This document shows positions 1 through 5,297 of a stretch of DNA of 42,846 nucleotides, in pieces; the stretch's first letter is position 1, and the number at the start of each line of letters is the position of its first letter. The notes under the pieces were generated by a model. That model searched no databases and was not told where the DNA came from. It saw only the letters and a list, made by a program, of their open reading frames with translations. Made by a program: the position numbers and the translations under genes. This stretch comes from a virus. The stretch covers positions 1-42,846 of IMG/VR virus record IMGVR_UViG_3300042010_000036, one strand, 5' to 3'.

Positions 1-127
1 TCGACCAGCTGTTTTCCGAATAGGCCTTGGCAAACAAAGGCTCTGCAGCCTCAGATGTGAACGCCTTGTGCTTTATCAGCTGCGCGACGCACTGGGCGCC
101 AAGGCTCTCCTTTTTGCCGTCAAGCTC
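1..127. repeat. Left copy of 127-bp terminal direct repeat (contig overlap)
   Basis: Bases 1-127 are identical to 42720-42846. The repeat lies wholly inside one minus-strand reading frame that continues uninterrupted when the two ends are joined. This is what a circular molecule written out linearly with a k-mer-sized overlap looks like; 127 is a commonly used maximum assembly k-mer. A true terminal redundancy would rarely be exactly this length. Confidence 0.9.
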
Positions 128-166
128 TCCTGCTTCCTCAAATATTTTCGCAAGTGCGGTTTTCAT
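1..166 (-). CDS. N-terminal part of 178-aa protein at repressor position (continues at 42719)
   Basis: This is the 5' part of a gene that crosses the contig junction. The ATG is at 166-164 (MKTALAKIFEEAGEL), preceded by a weak GGTAA-type ribosome site. Reading continues leftward to base 1, then from 42719 down to the stop at 42349, giving 178 residues. It is divergent from the Cro-like gene at 395, so it occupies the place of cI in a lambda-like immunity region. However, it has no XRE helix-turn-helix and no S24 peptidase domain that I can see. The sequence is charged, without membrane segments. The function is unknown; a role as a novel regulator is inferred only from position. Confidence 0.75.
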   Translation of the reverse strand, partial: MKTALAKIFEEAGELDGKKESLGAQCVAQLIKHKAFTSEAAEPLFAKAYSENSWS

Positions 167-255
167 GATGTGTTACCTGCTGCGTTGTTCGCCGCAAGGG
201 AGCTCCCTCCTAGAGTCCCTACCATCCGCGACACGGGCGGTTGCCCGATGCTGGC

Positions 256-283
256 AGTATGATCCATGTGCGTGATCGCGCAA
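256..283 (-). promoter_or_regulatory. Possible leftward promoter for the 178-aa gene
   Basis: On the minus strand a TTGCGC box (278-283) and a CATACT box (256-261) are separated by 16 bases, about 90 bases upstream of the ATG at 166. Each box matches sigma70 at four of six positions. A competing candidate (TTTAAA, 17 bases, TATTTT) lies at 311-338. The region must hold a leftward promoter, but which one is used cannot be settled from sequence. Confidence 0.3.
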
Positions 284-326
284 ATTTAGCCGACGATCGG
301 TGCTAGCAATAAAATACATTTACCTA

Positions 327-355
327 TTGAGTCTTTAAATCAACGGTCTTATAGT
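327..355 (+). promoter_or_regulatory. Rightward early promoter (PR-like)
   Basis: TTGAGT at 327-332 and TATAGT at 350-355 are separated by exactly 17 bases, a strong sigma70 match. Predicted start of transcription is near 362, giving a leader of about 33 bases before the Cro-like ATG at 395. This is the only strong plus-strand promoter seen and should drive the whole 395-5249 operon. Confidence 0.75.
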
Positions 356-370
356 GTGCGTGCAAACACT
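353..370. promoter_or_regulatory. Candidate operator at the rightward promoter
   Basis: AGTGT (353-357) and ACACT (366-370) form an inverted repeat with an 8-base centre, overlapping the -10 box and start point. The 8-mer TGTGCGTG inside it (355-362) also occurs at 267-274 on the other side of the divergent region. A natural binding site for the Cro-like protein or the cI-position protein, by inference. Confidence 0.35.
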
Positions 371-394
371 TTCGCATTTGGAATAGGGGATATT

Positions 395-595
395 ATGAAC
401 ATCGGTAAATCCATGAAAATCGCGCTGCTCAAGAACAACATGGATCAATCTGGCCTGGCCCAAACCATGGAAGTCCATGTGTCGGCAATTAGCCGGATCT
501 CATGCAACAAAACGATCACCACCGAAACGCTTCAGCGGGTCGCCAAAGCCTTGAAGATGAAGGTCAGCGAGTTTGTGGCGCTCGGGGAGGATTGA
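395..595 (+). CDS. Cro-like XRE-family regulator
   Basis: This is a 66-residue protein with a single lambda-repressor-like helix-turn-helix over most of its length: a first helix about residues 15-26 (DQSGLAQTMEV), a recognition segment about 28-38 (VSAISRISCNKT), and a closing helix rich in K and V (RVAKALKMKVSEFVAL). I chose the ATG at 395 because GGGGA lies just upstream; a GTG at 356 would place the start inside the promoter. It is the first gene of the rightward operon, two bases before the next gene. Position and size match Cro proteins, so it probably represses the divergent promoters. The operator is not proven. Confidence 0.8.
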   Translation: MNIGKSMKIALLKNNMDQSGLAQTMEVHVSAISRISCNKTITTETLQRVAKALKMKVSEFVALGED

Positions 596-597
596 GC

Positions 598-840
598 ATG
601 TACACCACTGAAAATAATGGCGTTCATCTCTATTCAATTGTTCGGATCAAGCCAGGGCGCAGTAATTGGTTTGAGATGATCAGAAAGAAATTTACCGGCG
701 ACACTGTTGGATTTGTCACATGCATTAGCCGCTGGAGCGGACGGATACAGGTTGAGTTTCAAGGCAGAACGGTAAATGGCCTTGAGCCAGATGATCTGGA
801 GGTCATCAGCGTGGGAAAACCAAACAGTCGAGATAAATAA
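598..840 (+). CDS. Small early protein, unknown function
   Basis: This encodes 80 residues, starting at the ATG two bases after the Cro-like stop. The upstream GGGGAGG near 584-590 fits a ribosome site. The protein (MYTTENNGVHLYSIVRIK...) is rich in beta-type residues, and the segment KKFTGDTVGFVTCISRWSG resembles a small beta-barrel fold. No family is recognised. It lies between regulator and initiator genes, where lambdoid phages often carry a second small regulator (cII position), but I see no helix-turn-helix here. Confidence 0.65.
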   Translation: MYTTENNGVHLYSIVRIKPGRSNWFEMIRKKFTGDTVGFVTCISRWSGRIQVEFQGRTVNGLEPDDLEVISVGKPNSRDK

Positions 841-841
841 T

Positions 842-1771
842 ATGGCCGGCGACTGGATCAAAATGCGCACCGGTCTAGCCAATGATCCTTCGGTAATAGC
901 GATGGCGTGCACCCTCGATGTTGGAGAGTTTGAGGTCGTTGGGATGCTCCATCATCTGTGGTCATGGGCCGATGCTCAGTCACGCGATGGTCACGCTGCT
1001 GGCGTGACAAAAAAGTGGGTTGACCGTTACGTGCACCGTGACGGGTTTGCAGAATCGATGTGCGCAGCTGGTTGGTTGGTGATCGACGAAACAGGAATCG
1101 AATTTCCAAACTTCGAGCGCCATAACGGGAAACCCGCGAAAGATCGGGCACTTGCAGGCGAAAGGCAAAGGAAAAAGCGCGAAAATGTCACGCAAACCGT
1201 CACGGATATGTCACGCAACGAACGTGACGAACGCGTGACCAGAGAAGAGAAGAGAAGAGAAGAGAATATAGATCAAAAGAAACCCCCTACCCCCAGGACG
1301 AAAAAACCGAAGTCGCCGCCGGAGGAATTAGAACTCCCAAGCTGGCTGCCAAAACAGGAGTGGGCTGATTACGTTGAAATGCGACGGACGAAAAAGAAAC
1401 CTGTTTCACCGGCCATCGCGGCCAGAGTGATCAAGAAACTCGAAGACATGGCACTTGCCGGCCATAGCGTCAAAGCAGCATTGGAAAACTCAATCGTCAA
1501 CTGCTGGACCGACATTTACGAACCGAAGGTAGATTTCAATGGATCAGGAACCAACACCGGAGCAAATCGCCAGAGCCGCCCTAGCCTCGTTGAGCAGGTC
1601 AAGCAACGTGGCGCCGAGCTCCAAGCTGAGCGGGGCAGAGAAGCGGGATGCGGATTTGAGAGCCCTGCCGAACTATGGCCAGCCGGAATGGAAGCGCCTG
1701 GAATCGACTGGGACGGAGAGTTCTCCCGCGTCGACGACTCTGATGGTTCGCTTGTGGGAGCTAATGACTGA
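842..1771 (+). CDS. Replication initiator, lambda O-like
   Basis: This is a 309-residue protein beginning MAGDWIKMRTGLANDPSV. The N-terminal ~100 residues (GEFEVVGMLHHLWSWADAQS, then VTKKWVDRYV, WLVIDETGIEFPNF) match the winged-helix origin-binding domain of phage replication initiators (O / replisome-organizer type). A highly charged linker follows (residues ~115-160, rich in R, E, K and P), then a C-terminal part that would contact the P-like loader. The gene contains repeated GTCACG/CGTGAC words and a purine tract (979-1282), as expected if the origin lies inside its own initiator gene. The 3' end overlaps the next gene. The start at 842 is preferred over an in-frame GTG-type start at 776, which would overlap the previous gene. 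Confidence 0.75.
   Translation: MAGDWIKMRTGLANDPSVIAMACTLDVGEFEVVGMLHHLWSWADAQSRDGHAAGVTKKWVDRYVHRDGFAESMCAAGWLVIDETGIEFPNFERHNGKPAKDRALAGERQRKKRENVTQTVTDMSRNERDERVTREEKRREENIDQKKPPTPRTKKPKSPPEELELPSWLPKQEWADYVEMRRTKKKPVSPAIAARVIKKLEDMALAGHSVKAALENSIVNCWTDIYEPKVDFNGSGTNTGANRQSRPSLVEQVKQRGAELQAERGREAGCGFESPAELWPAGMEAPGIDWDGEFSRVDDSDGSLVGAND
979..1282. other. Candidate replication origin: nine iteron-like repeats plus purine tract
   Basis: The word GTCACG or its complement CGTGAC occurs nine times: 979, 990, 1003(c), 1037(c), 1187, 1199, 1210, 1223(c), 1234(c). Aligned copies extend to a loose consensus GTCACGCNA. The last five lie within 53 bases and are followed directly by a purine-only strand from 1241 (five AGAGA units) leading into an A+T-rich segment. 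Lambda's origin has the same plan: iterons inside gene O followed by an A+T-rich, strand-asymmetric region. The function is inferred from this architecture. Confidence 0.6.
1241..1265 (+). repeat. Pentanucleotide tandem repeat, five AGAGA units
   Basis: Five perfect AGAGA units encode part of the charged linker of the O-like protein (REEKRREEN). Because the unit is five bases, gain or loss of one unit would shift the frame. It also forms the start of the purine tract next to the iteron cluster. Confidence 0.85.
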
Positions 1772-2357
1772 GCTGTACGGCCACAAGTGGACCAGTGTTC
1801 ACGGTCTGGCTGATGAGTCTGGGAACTGGGGGAAGATTTTCAGCGGAGTGTCCGGGCTCCAGCTTGCTAAGGGTATTCGCCAATGGACCTCGCAGCCAGG
1901 TGATCTAGCAGCGTGGCCGCCTGGGGCTCCAGAGCTGCGCAACATGTGTCTGGATGACAGCAGCTCGCTCAAGATTCCAGACGTTGCCAGCGCATGGCGT
2001 GAAGCGGTGGAGGCCAGTACTGACCCAACGAAGTGGAAGTTCAGTCACCCGATCGTGCAGGAGGCTGCAAAACTCACGGATTGGTACAGCATCCGCACTG
2101 GCACGCCGAAGGCTGAGACGGTACAGAATCGCTTTGGCAAGCGATACGCAGAGCTGACAGCAAAGCTCCAGCGTGGCGAGCCTCTTGTTGAAGGTCAGAA
2201 GTTGCTGTGCCAGGAAGCCGCACTGGATGAGATCCAGAAGTCGGATCAGGTCAACGAAGCGCTGATCAAGCAGAGAGTCAGGGATCAGGGGTTGGCGAAC
2301 AAATCAACGGAAGAACTGCGGGCCGAGTTGCTCGCCAAGATGGGAGTCAAGCGATGA
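1539..2357 (+). CDS. Helicase loader, lambda P-like
   Basis: Up to 272 residues. The central region (MVRLWELMTELYGHKWTSV, then GNWGKIFSGVSGLQLAKGI, then AWPPGAPELRNMC) matches the conserved part of phage P-type replication proteins, which deliver the host DnaB helicase to the initiator-bound origin. The rest is helical and charged. It lies directly after the O-like gene, the usual pairing. The start is uncertain: ATG 1539 gives a 233-base overlap with the O-like gene, while ATG 1764 (GGGAG just upstream) would overlap by 8 bases and remove 75 residues. The N-terminal extension MDQEPTPEQIARAALASL looks protein-like, so I keep the longer form. Confidence 0.7.
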   Translation: MDQEPTPEQIARAALASLSRSSNVAPSSKLSGAEKRDADLRALPNYGQPEWKRLESTGTESSPASTTLMVRLWELMTELYGHKWTSVHGLADESGNWGKIFSGVSGLQLAKGIRQWTSQPGDLAAWPPGAPELRNMCLDDSSSLKIPDVASAWREAVEASTDPTKWKFSHPIVQEAAKLTDWYSIRTGTPKAETVQNRFGKRYAELTAKLQRGEPLVEGQKLLCQEAALDEIQKSDQVNEALIKQRVRDQGLANKSTEELRAELLAKMGVKR

Positions 2358-2542
2358 CAGCTGCAAACTTACCCGGCCAGCTCGAGCTGCCAACCGTTGT
2401 CGATCACCAGAAAGTGACACCGATCGACTCGCACAAGCCACAGGGTATCCGCCTTGCCACGTTGCTGCGCGATTACGACAAGCGGCCGTCGTCTGAAACT
2501 TGGAGCCGGATTCAGGCCTTGGCTGCAGAGATTTTGAAATAA
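2354..2542 (+). CDS. Small protein coupled to the P-like gene
   Basis: This encodes 62 residues. Its ATG overlaps the stop of the P-like gene (ATGA), indicating translational coupling. The sequence begins MTAANLPGQLELPTVVDHQK and is soluble; the C-terminal half (SSETWSRIQALAAEILK) looks helical. No family is recognised. Its position right after P suggests a replication accessory protein, but this is only context. A 131-base gap with no convincing gene follows before 2674. Confidence 0.6.
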   Translation: MTAANLPGQLELPTVVDHQKVTPIDSHKPQGIRLATLLRDYDKRPSSETWSRIQALAAEILK

Positions 2543-2673
2543 CACGCCGGGCTTGGCCTGCGAACATAGCAGGAAGGCGTGCGCTGTCGATTTTGGAGTG
2601 TTTTAGGTAGTTGGTTGATGCGATGCCGCCGGGTAGGCCGGCAAGGCGTCTTAAAAACGAAATTGGAGGCTTT

Positions 2674-2952
2674 ATGAAAAACGAGAAAATGCGGGAAGAG
2701 TTTGAGGCGTGGGTTAAGCGTGGATGGCCAGCCCAATCGCTTAGCCAGTTCAATGACGGGGAGTATCAGGGCTTCACGGTTCAACACTGCTGGGACGCCT
2801 GGAAAGCCTCCCGCGAATCGCTGGTGATTGAGTTGCCGGGGGTCAACGAAAGCGAATGGGATTTCACTTACGAAGAGCGATGCGCGGAAAGAAATGCAAT
2901 TGCTCGCTGCAAATCCCGCATCGAAGCCGCCGGCCTGAAGGTGAAGGTATGA
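2674..2952 (+). CDS. Small hypothetical protein, phage early region
   Basis: This encodes 92 residues from the ATG at 2674, which has a good GGAGG site seven bases upstream; a longer in-frame start at 2611 has none. The sequence (EEFEAWVKRGWPAQSL, GFTVQHCWDAWKASRE) resembles phage proteins that carry a 'W..W.A.' motif and often lie beside Ead/Ea22-type genes. The C-terminus is basic (KSRIEAAGLKVKV). Its stop overlaps the next start. Function unknown. Confidence 0.7.
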   Translation: MKNEKMREEFEAWVKRGWPAQSLSQFNDGEYQGFTVQHCWDAWKASRESLVIELPGVNESEWDFTYEERCAERNAIARCKSRIEAAGLKVKV

Positions 2953-3098
2953 GCCGCTATTCCGTTTGGCTTCTCATGCTCGCCCTGCTTGCGATGTGCA
3001 AGCTGTTCGGGATTGGCGATGGATCGGTGTTCAAAGAGGCGTACTGGGCTGGCTCCGCTTTGCTCATCCACTGGTTTTCCAATCGGGGTGCGAAATGA
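2949..3098 (+). CDS. Small membrane protein (49 aa)
   Basis: This encodes 49 residues; the ATG overlaps the preceding stop as ATGA, and its own stop overlaps the next start the same way. Residues ~5-20 (SVWLLMLALLAMCKLFG) form one hydrophobic helix, with a second weaker one near AYWAGSALLIHWF. Probably an inner-membrane peptide of the early region. Function unknown. Confidence 0.65.
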   Translation: MSRYSVWLLMLALLAMCKLFGIGDGSVFKEAYWAGSALLIHWFSNRGAK

Positions 3099-3589
3099 GC
3101 GACTACAGCGAACTGAAGCGGCTGGCTGAGGCTGCGACACAAGGCCCATGGAGCTATGACGGCTCGTATGTGTGCACGGCCCGTGTCGAGGACGGCACGA
3201 CTTACGTTGAGACTTGGCGATCAGTTGCTGATTGCGTGCAGCCCGAGAACACAAAGTTCATTGCTGCCGCCAACCCGGCCGCCGTGCGGGCTCTGATCGC
3301 CGAGAACGAGCGGCTGTCAGCTCTGCTGGAATGCTCGCAGGGCGTTTGCAGGCAGGCGATAAAGATTGTCGAGAAGCTGGCGCCAGAAGCTGACCTTTAC
3401 CAGCAGGTCCAGATTGCAGCTGGCTCGCTTCCTTCAGGATGGGAGATTGCGCTGCGTGTTGAAAACGGTTGCGGGAGCGTTGATTTGATCGACCCATACG
3501 GAACGGTCGTTGACCTTGACACTGCGGATGAATCGCTCGGCGAGTCGATTGCCAGTGCAGTCGCCTTTGCCATGAGCAAGGAGGGTTGA
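3095..3589 (+). CDS. Ead/Ea22-like early protein
   Basis: This encodes 164 residues starting MSDYSELKRLAEAATQGPW. The opening 'LK.LAEAAT.GPW' followed by FIAAANPAAVRALIAENERL is the typical signature of the Ead/Ea22 family, early lambdoid proteins of unknown biochemical role. The C-terminal half (GWEIALRVENGCGSVDLIDPYG...) is unrelated to that motif and may be a separate small domain. ATGA overlap with the gene before it; three bases separate it from the gene after. Confidence 0.75.
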   Translation: MSDYSELKRLAEAATQGPWSYDGSYVCTARVEDGTTYVETWRSVADCVQPENTKFIAAANPAAVRALIAENERLSALLECSQGVCRQAIKIVEKLAPEADLYQQVQIAAGSLPSGWEIALRVENGCGSVDLIDPYGTVVDLDTADESLGESIASAVAFAMSKEG

Positions 3590-3592
3590 GCC

Positions 3593-3721
3593 ATGAGTGG
3601 ATACAGCGAGGAACGCCGCGCCCAGGACGCGAAACAAACCCGGGAAGGCTGCATAGGCTGGCTGGCAGTTATGACAGTTGCAACGCTCGCCGGGTTCCTG
3701 ATCGGCTACCTAGCAAAATAA
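3593..3721 (+). CDS. Small single-helix membrane protein (42 aa)
   Basis: This encodes 42 residues with GGAGGG upstream at 3581-3586 and a start three bases after the previous stop. The N-terminal half is charged (SEERRAQDAKQTRE), followed by one hydrophobic helix (CIGWLAVMTVATLAGFLIGY) reaching nearly to the end. It is probably a tail-in-membrane protein with the charged part cytoplasmic. Function unknown. Confidence 0.6.
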   Translation: MSGYSEERRAQDAKQTREGCIGWLAVMTVATLAGFLIGYLAK

Positions 3722-3770
3722 TGCCTTTGATGAAATAGGCACATTTTCGATATAGAAATGGGGATTTACG

Positions 3771-3992
3771 ATGAAATTTATCAGTTTATTCGTTCTTTCT
3801 GTGATGTTGGCGGGGTGCGAGCCAATTACGTATGAACAGGCGGCCCAGCTGAAACTGGACAGGCCATGGGTCGGGGTCCGGGTGGAACACGATGATGCGC
3901 GAAGTGTTACGTGCTGGGTTCCTAGTGATGACCGTGCAGGGCTGTCGTGCTTGCCTGACTGGATGTTGGTGAAGCCGGAGAAAGCTCAATGA
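3771..3992 (+). CDS. Small predicted lipoprotein
   Basis: This encodes 73 residues with a clear type II signal peptide: MKFISLFVLSVMLAGC, with the lipobox LAGC placing the modified cysteine at residue 16. GGGGA stands upstream of the start. The mature part is short and contains three further cysteines. The next gene starts in an ATGA overlap. A surface lipoprotein made early in infection could alter the cell envelope or exclude other phages, but there is no sequence evidence for a specific role. Confidence 0.7.
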   Translation: MKFISLFVLSVMLAGCEPITYEQAAQLKLDRPWVGVRVEHDDARSVTCWVPSDDRAGLSCLPDWMLVKPEKAQ

Positions 3993-4465
3993 GCAAGCGC
4001 AAACCACACAACCCGCGCCATCGGGTCGAGCGATCCCTTCGCTCGCTGCTGAAGTCGAACCACGTAGCGGTGGTGTGCATCGAGTCAACTGAGCGCCAGG
4101 GCCTTATCAACTGGAAGTCGTGCAAGAGCATTGCGCCGTCGCAGGCCATTGCTGATGCGGTGTGTGAGATTGCGCACCGCTGGACTATCTTGGTGGGCGT
4201 GATGTGCCAGGCGCCTGATGGATCGCAGTACCTTCGCTGTGAGGAAGCGTCACCGCAGGGCGTGTACCTGGCTGCGCATCTGAGCGACGTGATCGCCAAG
4301 GTGCATGACGACTTCCTGGCCGGCGCAAACCCTAATCAGGTAGTGTCGTCCGGATGGCTGGCTGTGCCGGATGAAGTGGAAATACCAGAAGCCCAGGCCG
4401 CGAAGGTGTTCGACGCGGTCGGTGGGTGGGTCAAACAAACCAATAGCAATGGGGTGGCAGCATGA
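3989..4465 (+). CDS. Hypothetical phage protein
   Basis: This encodes 158 residues, translationally coupled (ATGA) to the lipoprotein gene. The N-terminus is strongly basic (MSKRKPHNPRHRVERSLRSLL) and the middle is mixed alpha/beta (NHVAVVCIESTERQGLINW, IADAVCEIAHRWTILVGVMC). No signal peptide or membrane segment follows. I do not recognise the family. It is part of the accessory end of the rightward operon. Confidence 0.6.
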   Translation: MSKRKPHNPRHRVERSLRSLLKSNHVAVVCIESTERQGLINWKSCKSIAPSQAIADAVCEIAHRWTILVGVMCQAPDGSQYLRCEEASPQGVYLAAHLSDVIAKVHDDFLAGANPNQVVSSGWLAVPDEVEIPEAQAAKVFDAVGGWVKQTNSNGVAA

Positions 4466-4905
4466 ATATCGATTGGAATGAAGCGCCGGAAGCAACGCAC
4501 TATGACCCAACAGACAGAAATTTCCTTAAGCAGGTTTGTGGGGTTTCTCTGGTTTGGCATCATGGGAAAGGCTGGGCTTATCACTACGGCCAATACCCTC
4601 AGAACCTGACAAATCTCGGTCGATTGATAGTCAGGCCTGAGCAGGTCGCTTGGACCGGCGAAGGCCTGCCGCCAGTTGGGATTGAGATTGAGGCGTTACT
4701 CCCCGGACTTGGCAGCACTACCTATTTTTGGCAGCGAGCCAAAGTGGTTCACGGATCATTGTCAGACTCGACAGGCGAGGTTCTGGTTTTCAGTCTCGAG
4801 ACAAGTCGTCCTGCTTGGGTAGATGAGTTCCGCCCGATCCGCACGCCAGAACAGATCGCAGTCATGCTTATGGAGTGGCTGATCTACAGAGGGCCGAAGA
4901 AATGA
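4462..4905 (+). CDS. Hypothetical phage protein
   Basis: This encodes 147 residues with ATGA overlaps at both ends. The start MNIDWNEAPEATHYDPTD and the tryptophan-rich N-terminal part (SLVWHHGKGWAYHYG) resemble a repeat found in many phage early proteins ('DWSKAPEGATHY'-type), used here only as a description. The C-terminus has 'DEFRPIRTPEQIA', common at the end of such proteins. Biochemical role unknown. Confidence 0.65.
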   Translation: MNIDWNEAPEATHYDPTDRNFLKQVCGVSLVWHHGKGWAYHYGQYPQNLTNLGRLIVRPEQVAWTGEGLPPVGIEIEALLPGLGSTTYFWQRAKVVHGSLSDSTGEVLVFSLETSRPAWVDEFRPIRTPEQIAVMLMEWLIYRGPKK

Positions 4906-5249
4906 ACAAGCGCGGCACCATGCTGGATCCGGAAGAGGATGCGCGTTACATCGTGTTCACGGTTGAGCAGCTGAAGGCACTGGTTGATCTGTATAAGTCT
5001 GGCTGGTCCACGCGAAGGCTGGCCAAGCGATACGGTATCAGCGCCTGCACGGTGCGGCGTAGGCTGATGGCTCTTGGTGTGGATCTGCGCGGCAGGGGTC
5101 AGAATAACGTCGTCACGGCTCAGGTGTTGGGCGTGGCCAGGCATATGCGGGACAGAGGCGCTGGATGGAGGGTAATCAACTGGGCCACAGGCGTAGCTCC
5201 TGATTCGATAATGAACGCCATGCGGAGAAAGCGAAAACGGGCTGAATGA
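4902..5249 (+). CDS. Helix-turn-helix protein, last gene of the rightward operon
   Basis: This encodes 115 residues. Residues ~25-62 (EQLKALVDLYKSGWSTRRLAK... then YGISACTVRRRLMALGVDL) form a resolvase/Hin-type helix-turn-helix, and the C-terminal half has a second similar segment (VLGVARHMRDRGAGWRVINW). The C-terminus is very basic (RRKRKRAE). It is the last gene before the terminator, the position where lambda carries late regulator Q, but the sequence is not Q-like. A DNA-binding role is likely; late control is a guess. Confidence 0.65.
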   Translation: MNKRGTMLDPEEDARYIVFTVEQLKALVDLYKSGWSTRRLAKRYGISACTVRRRLMALGVDLRGRGQNNVVTAQVLGVARHMRDRGAGWRVINWATGVAPDSIMNAMRRKRKRAE

Positions 5250-5253
5250 AGAA

Positions 5254-5277
5254 GGCCGGCATTGCGCCGGCCTTTTT
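5254..5277. terminator. Bidirectional intrinsic terminator between convergent operons
   Basis: GGCCGGC (5254-5260) pairs perfectly with GCCGGCC (5266-5272) around a five-base loop and is followed by five T on the plus strand. It ends the rightward operon 5 bases after its last stop codon. On the minus strand the run after the stem is only pyrimidine-rich, so it is weaker for the tailspike end. Confidence 0.85.
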
Positions 5278-5297
5278 GTTGCTGCATGGGTTGATGA

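Noticed and set aside
1-127. Terminal direct repeat as a T7-like packaging end
   Set aside because: The exact length of 127 and a gene running uninterrupted through the junction fit an assembly overlap of a circular map better than a physical end.
502-597. N-terminal extension of the 80-aa gene into the Cro-like gene
   Set aside because: It would overlap most of the helix-turn-helix gene in another frame; the ATG at 598 follows the stop by two bases with a proper ribosome site.
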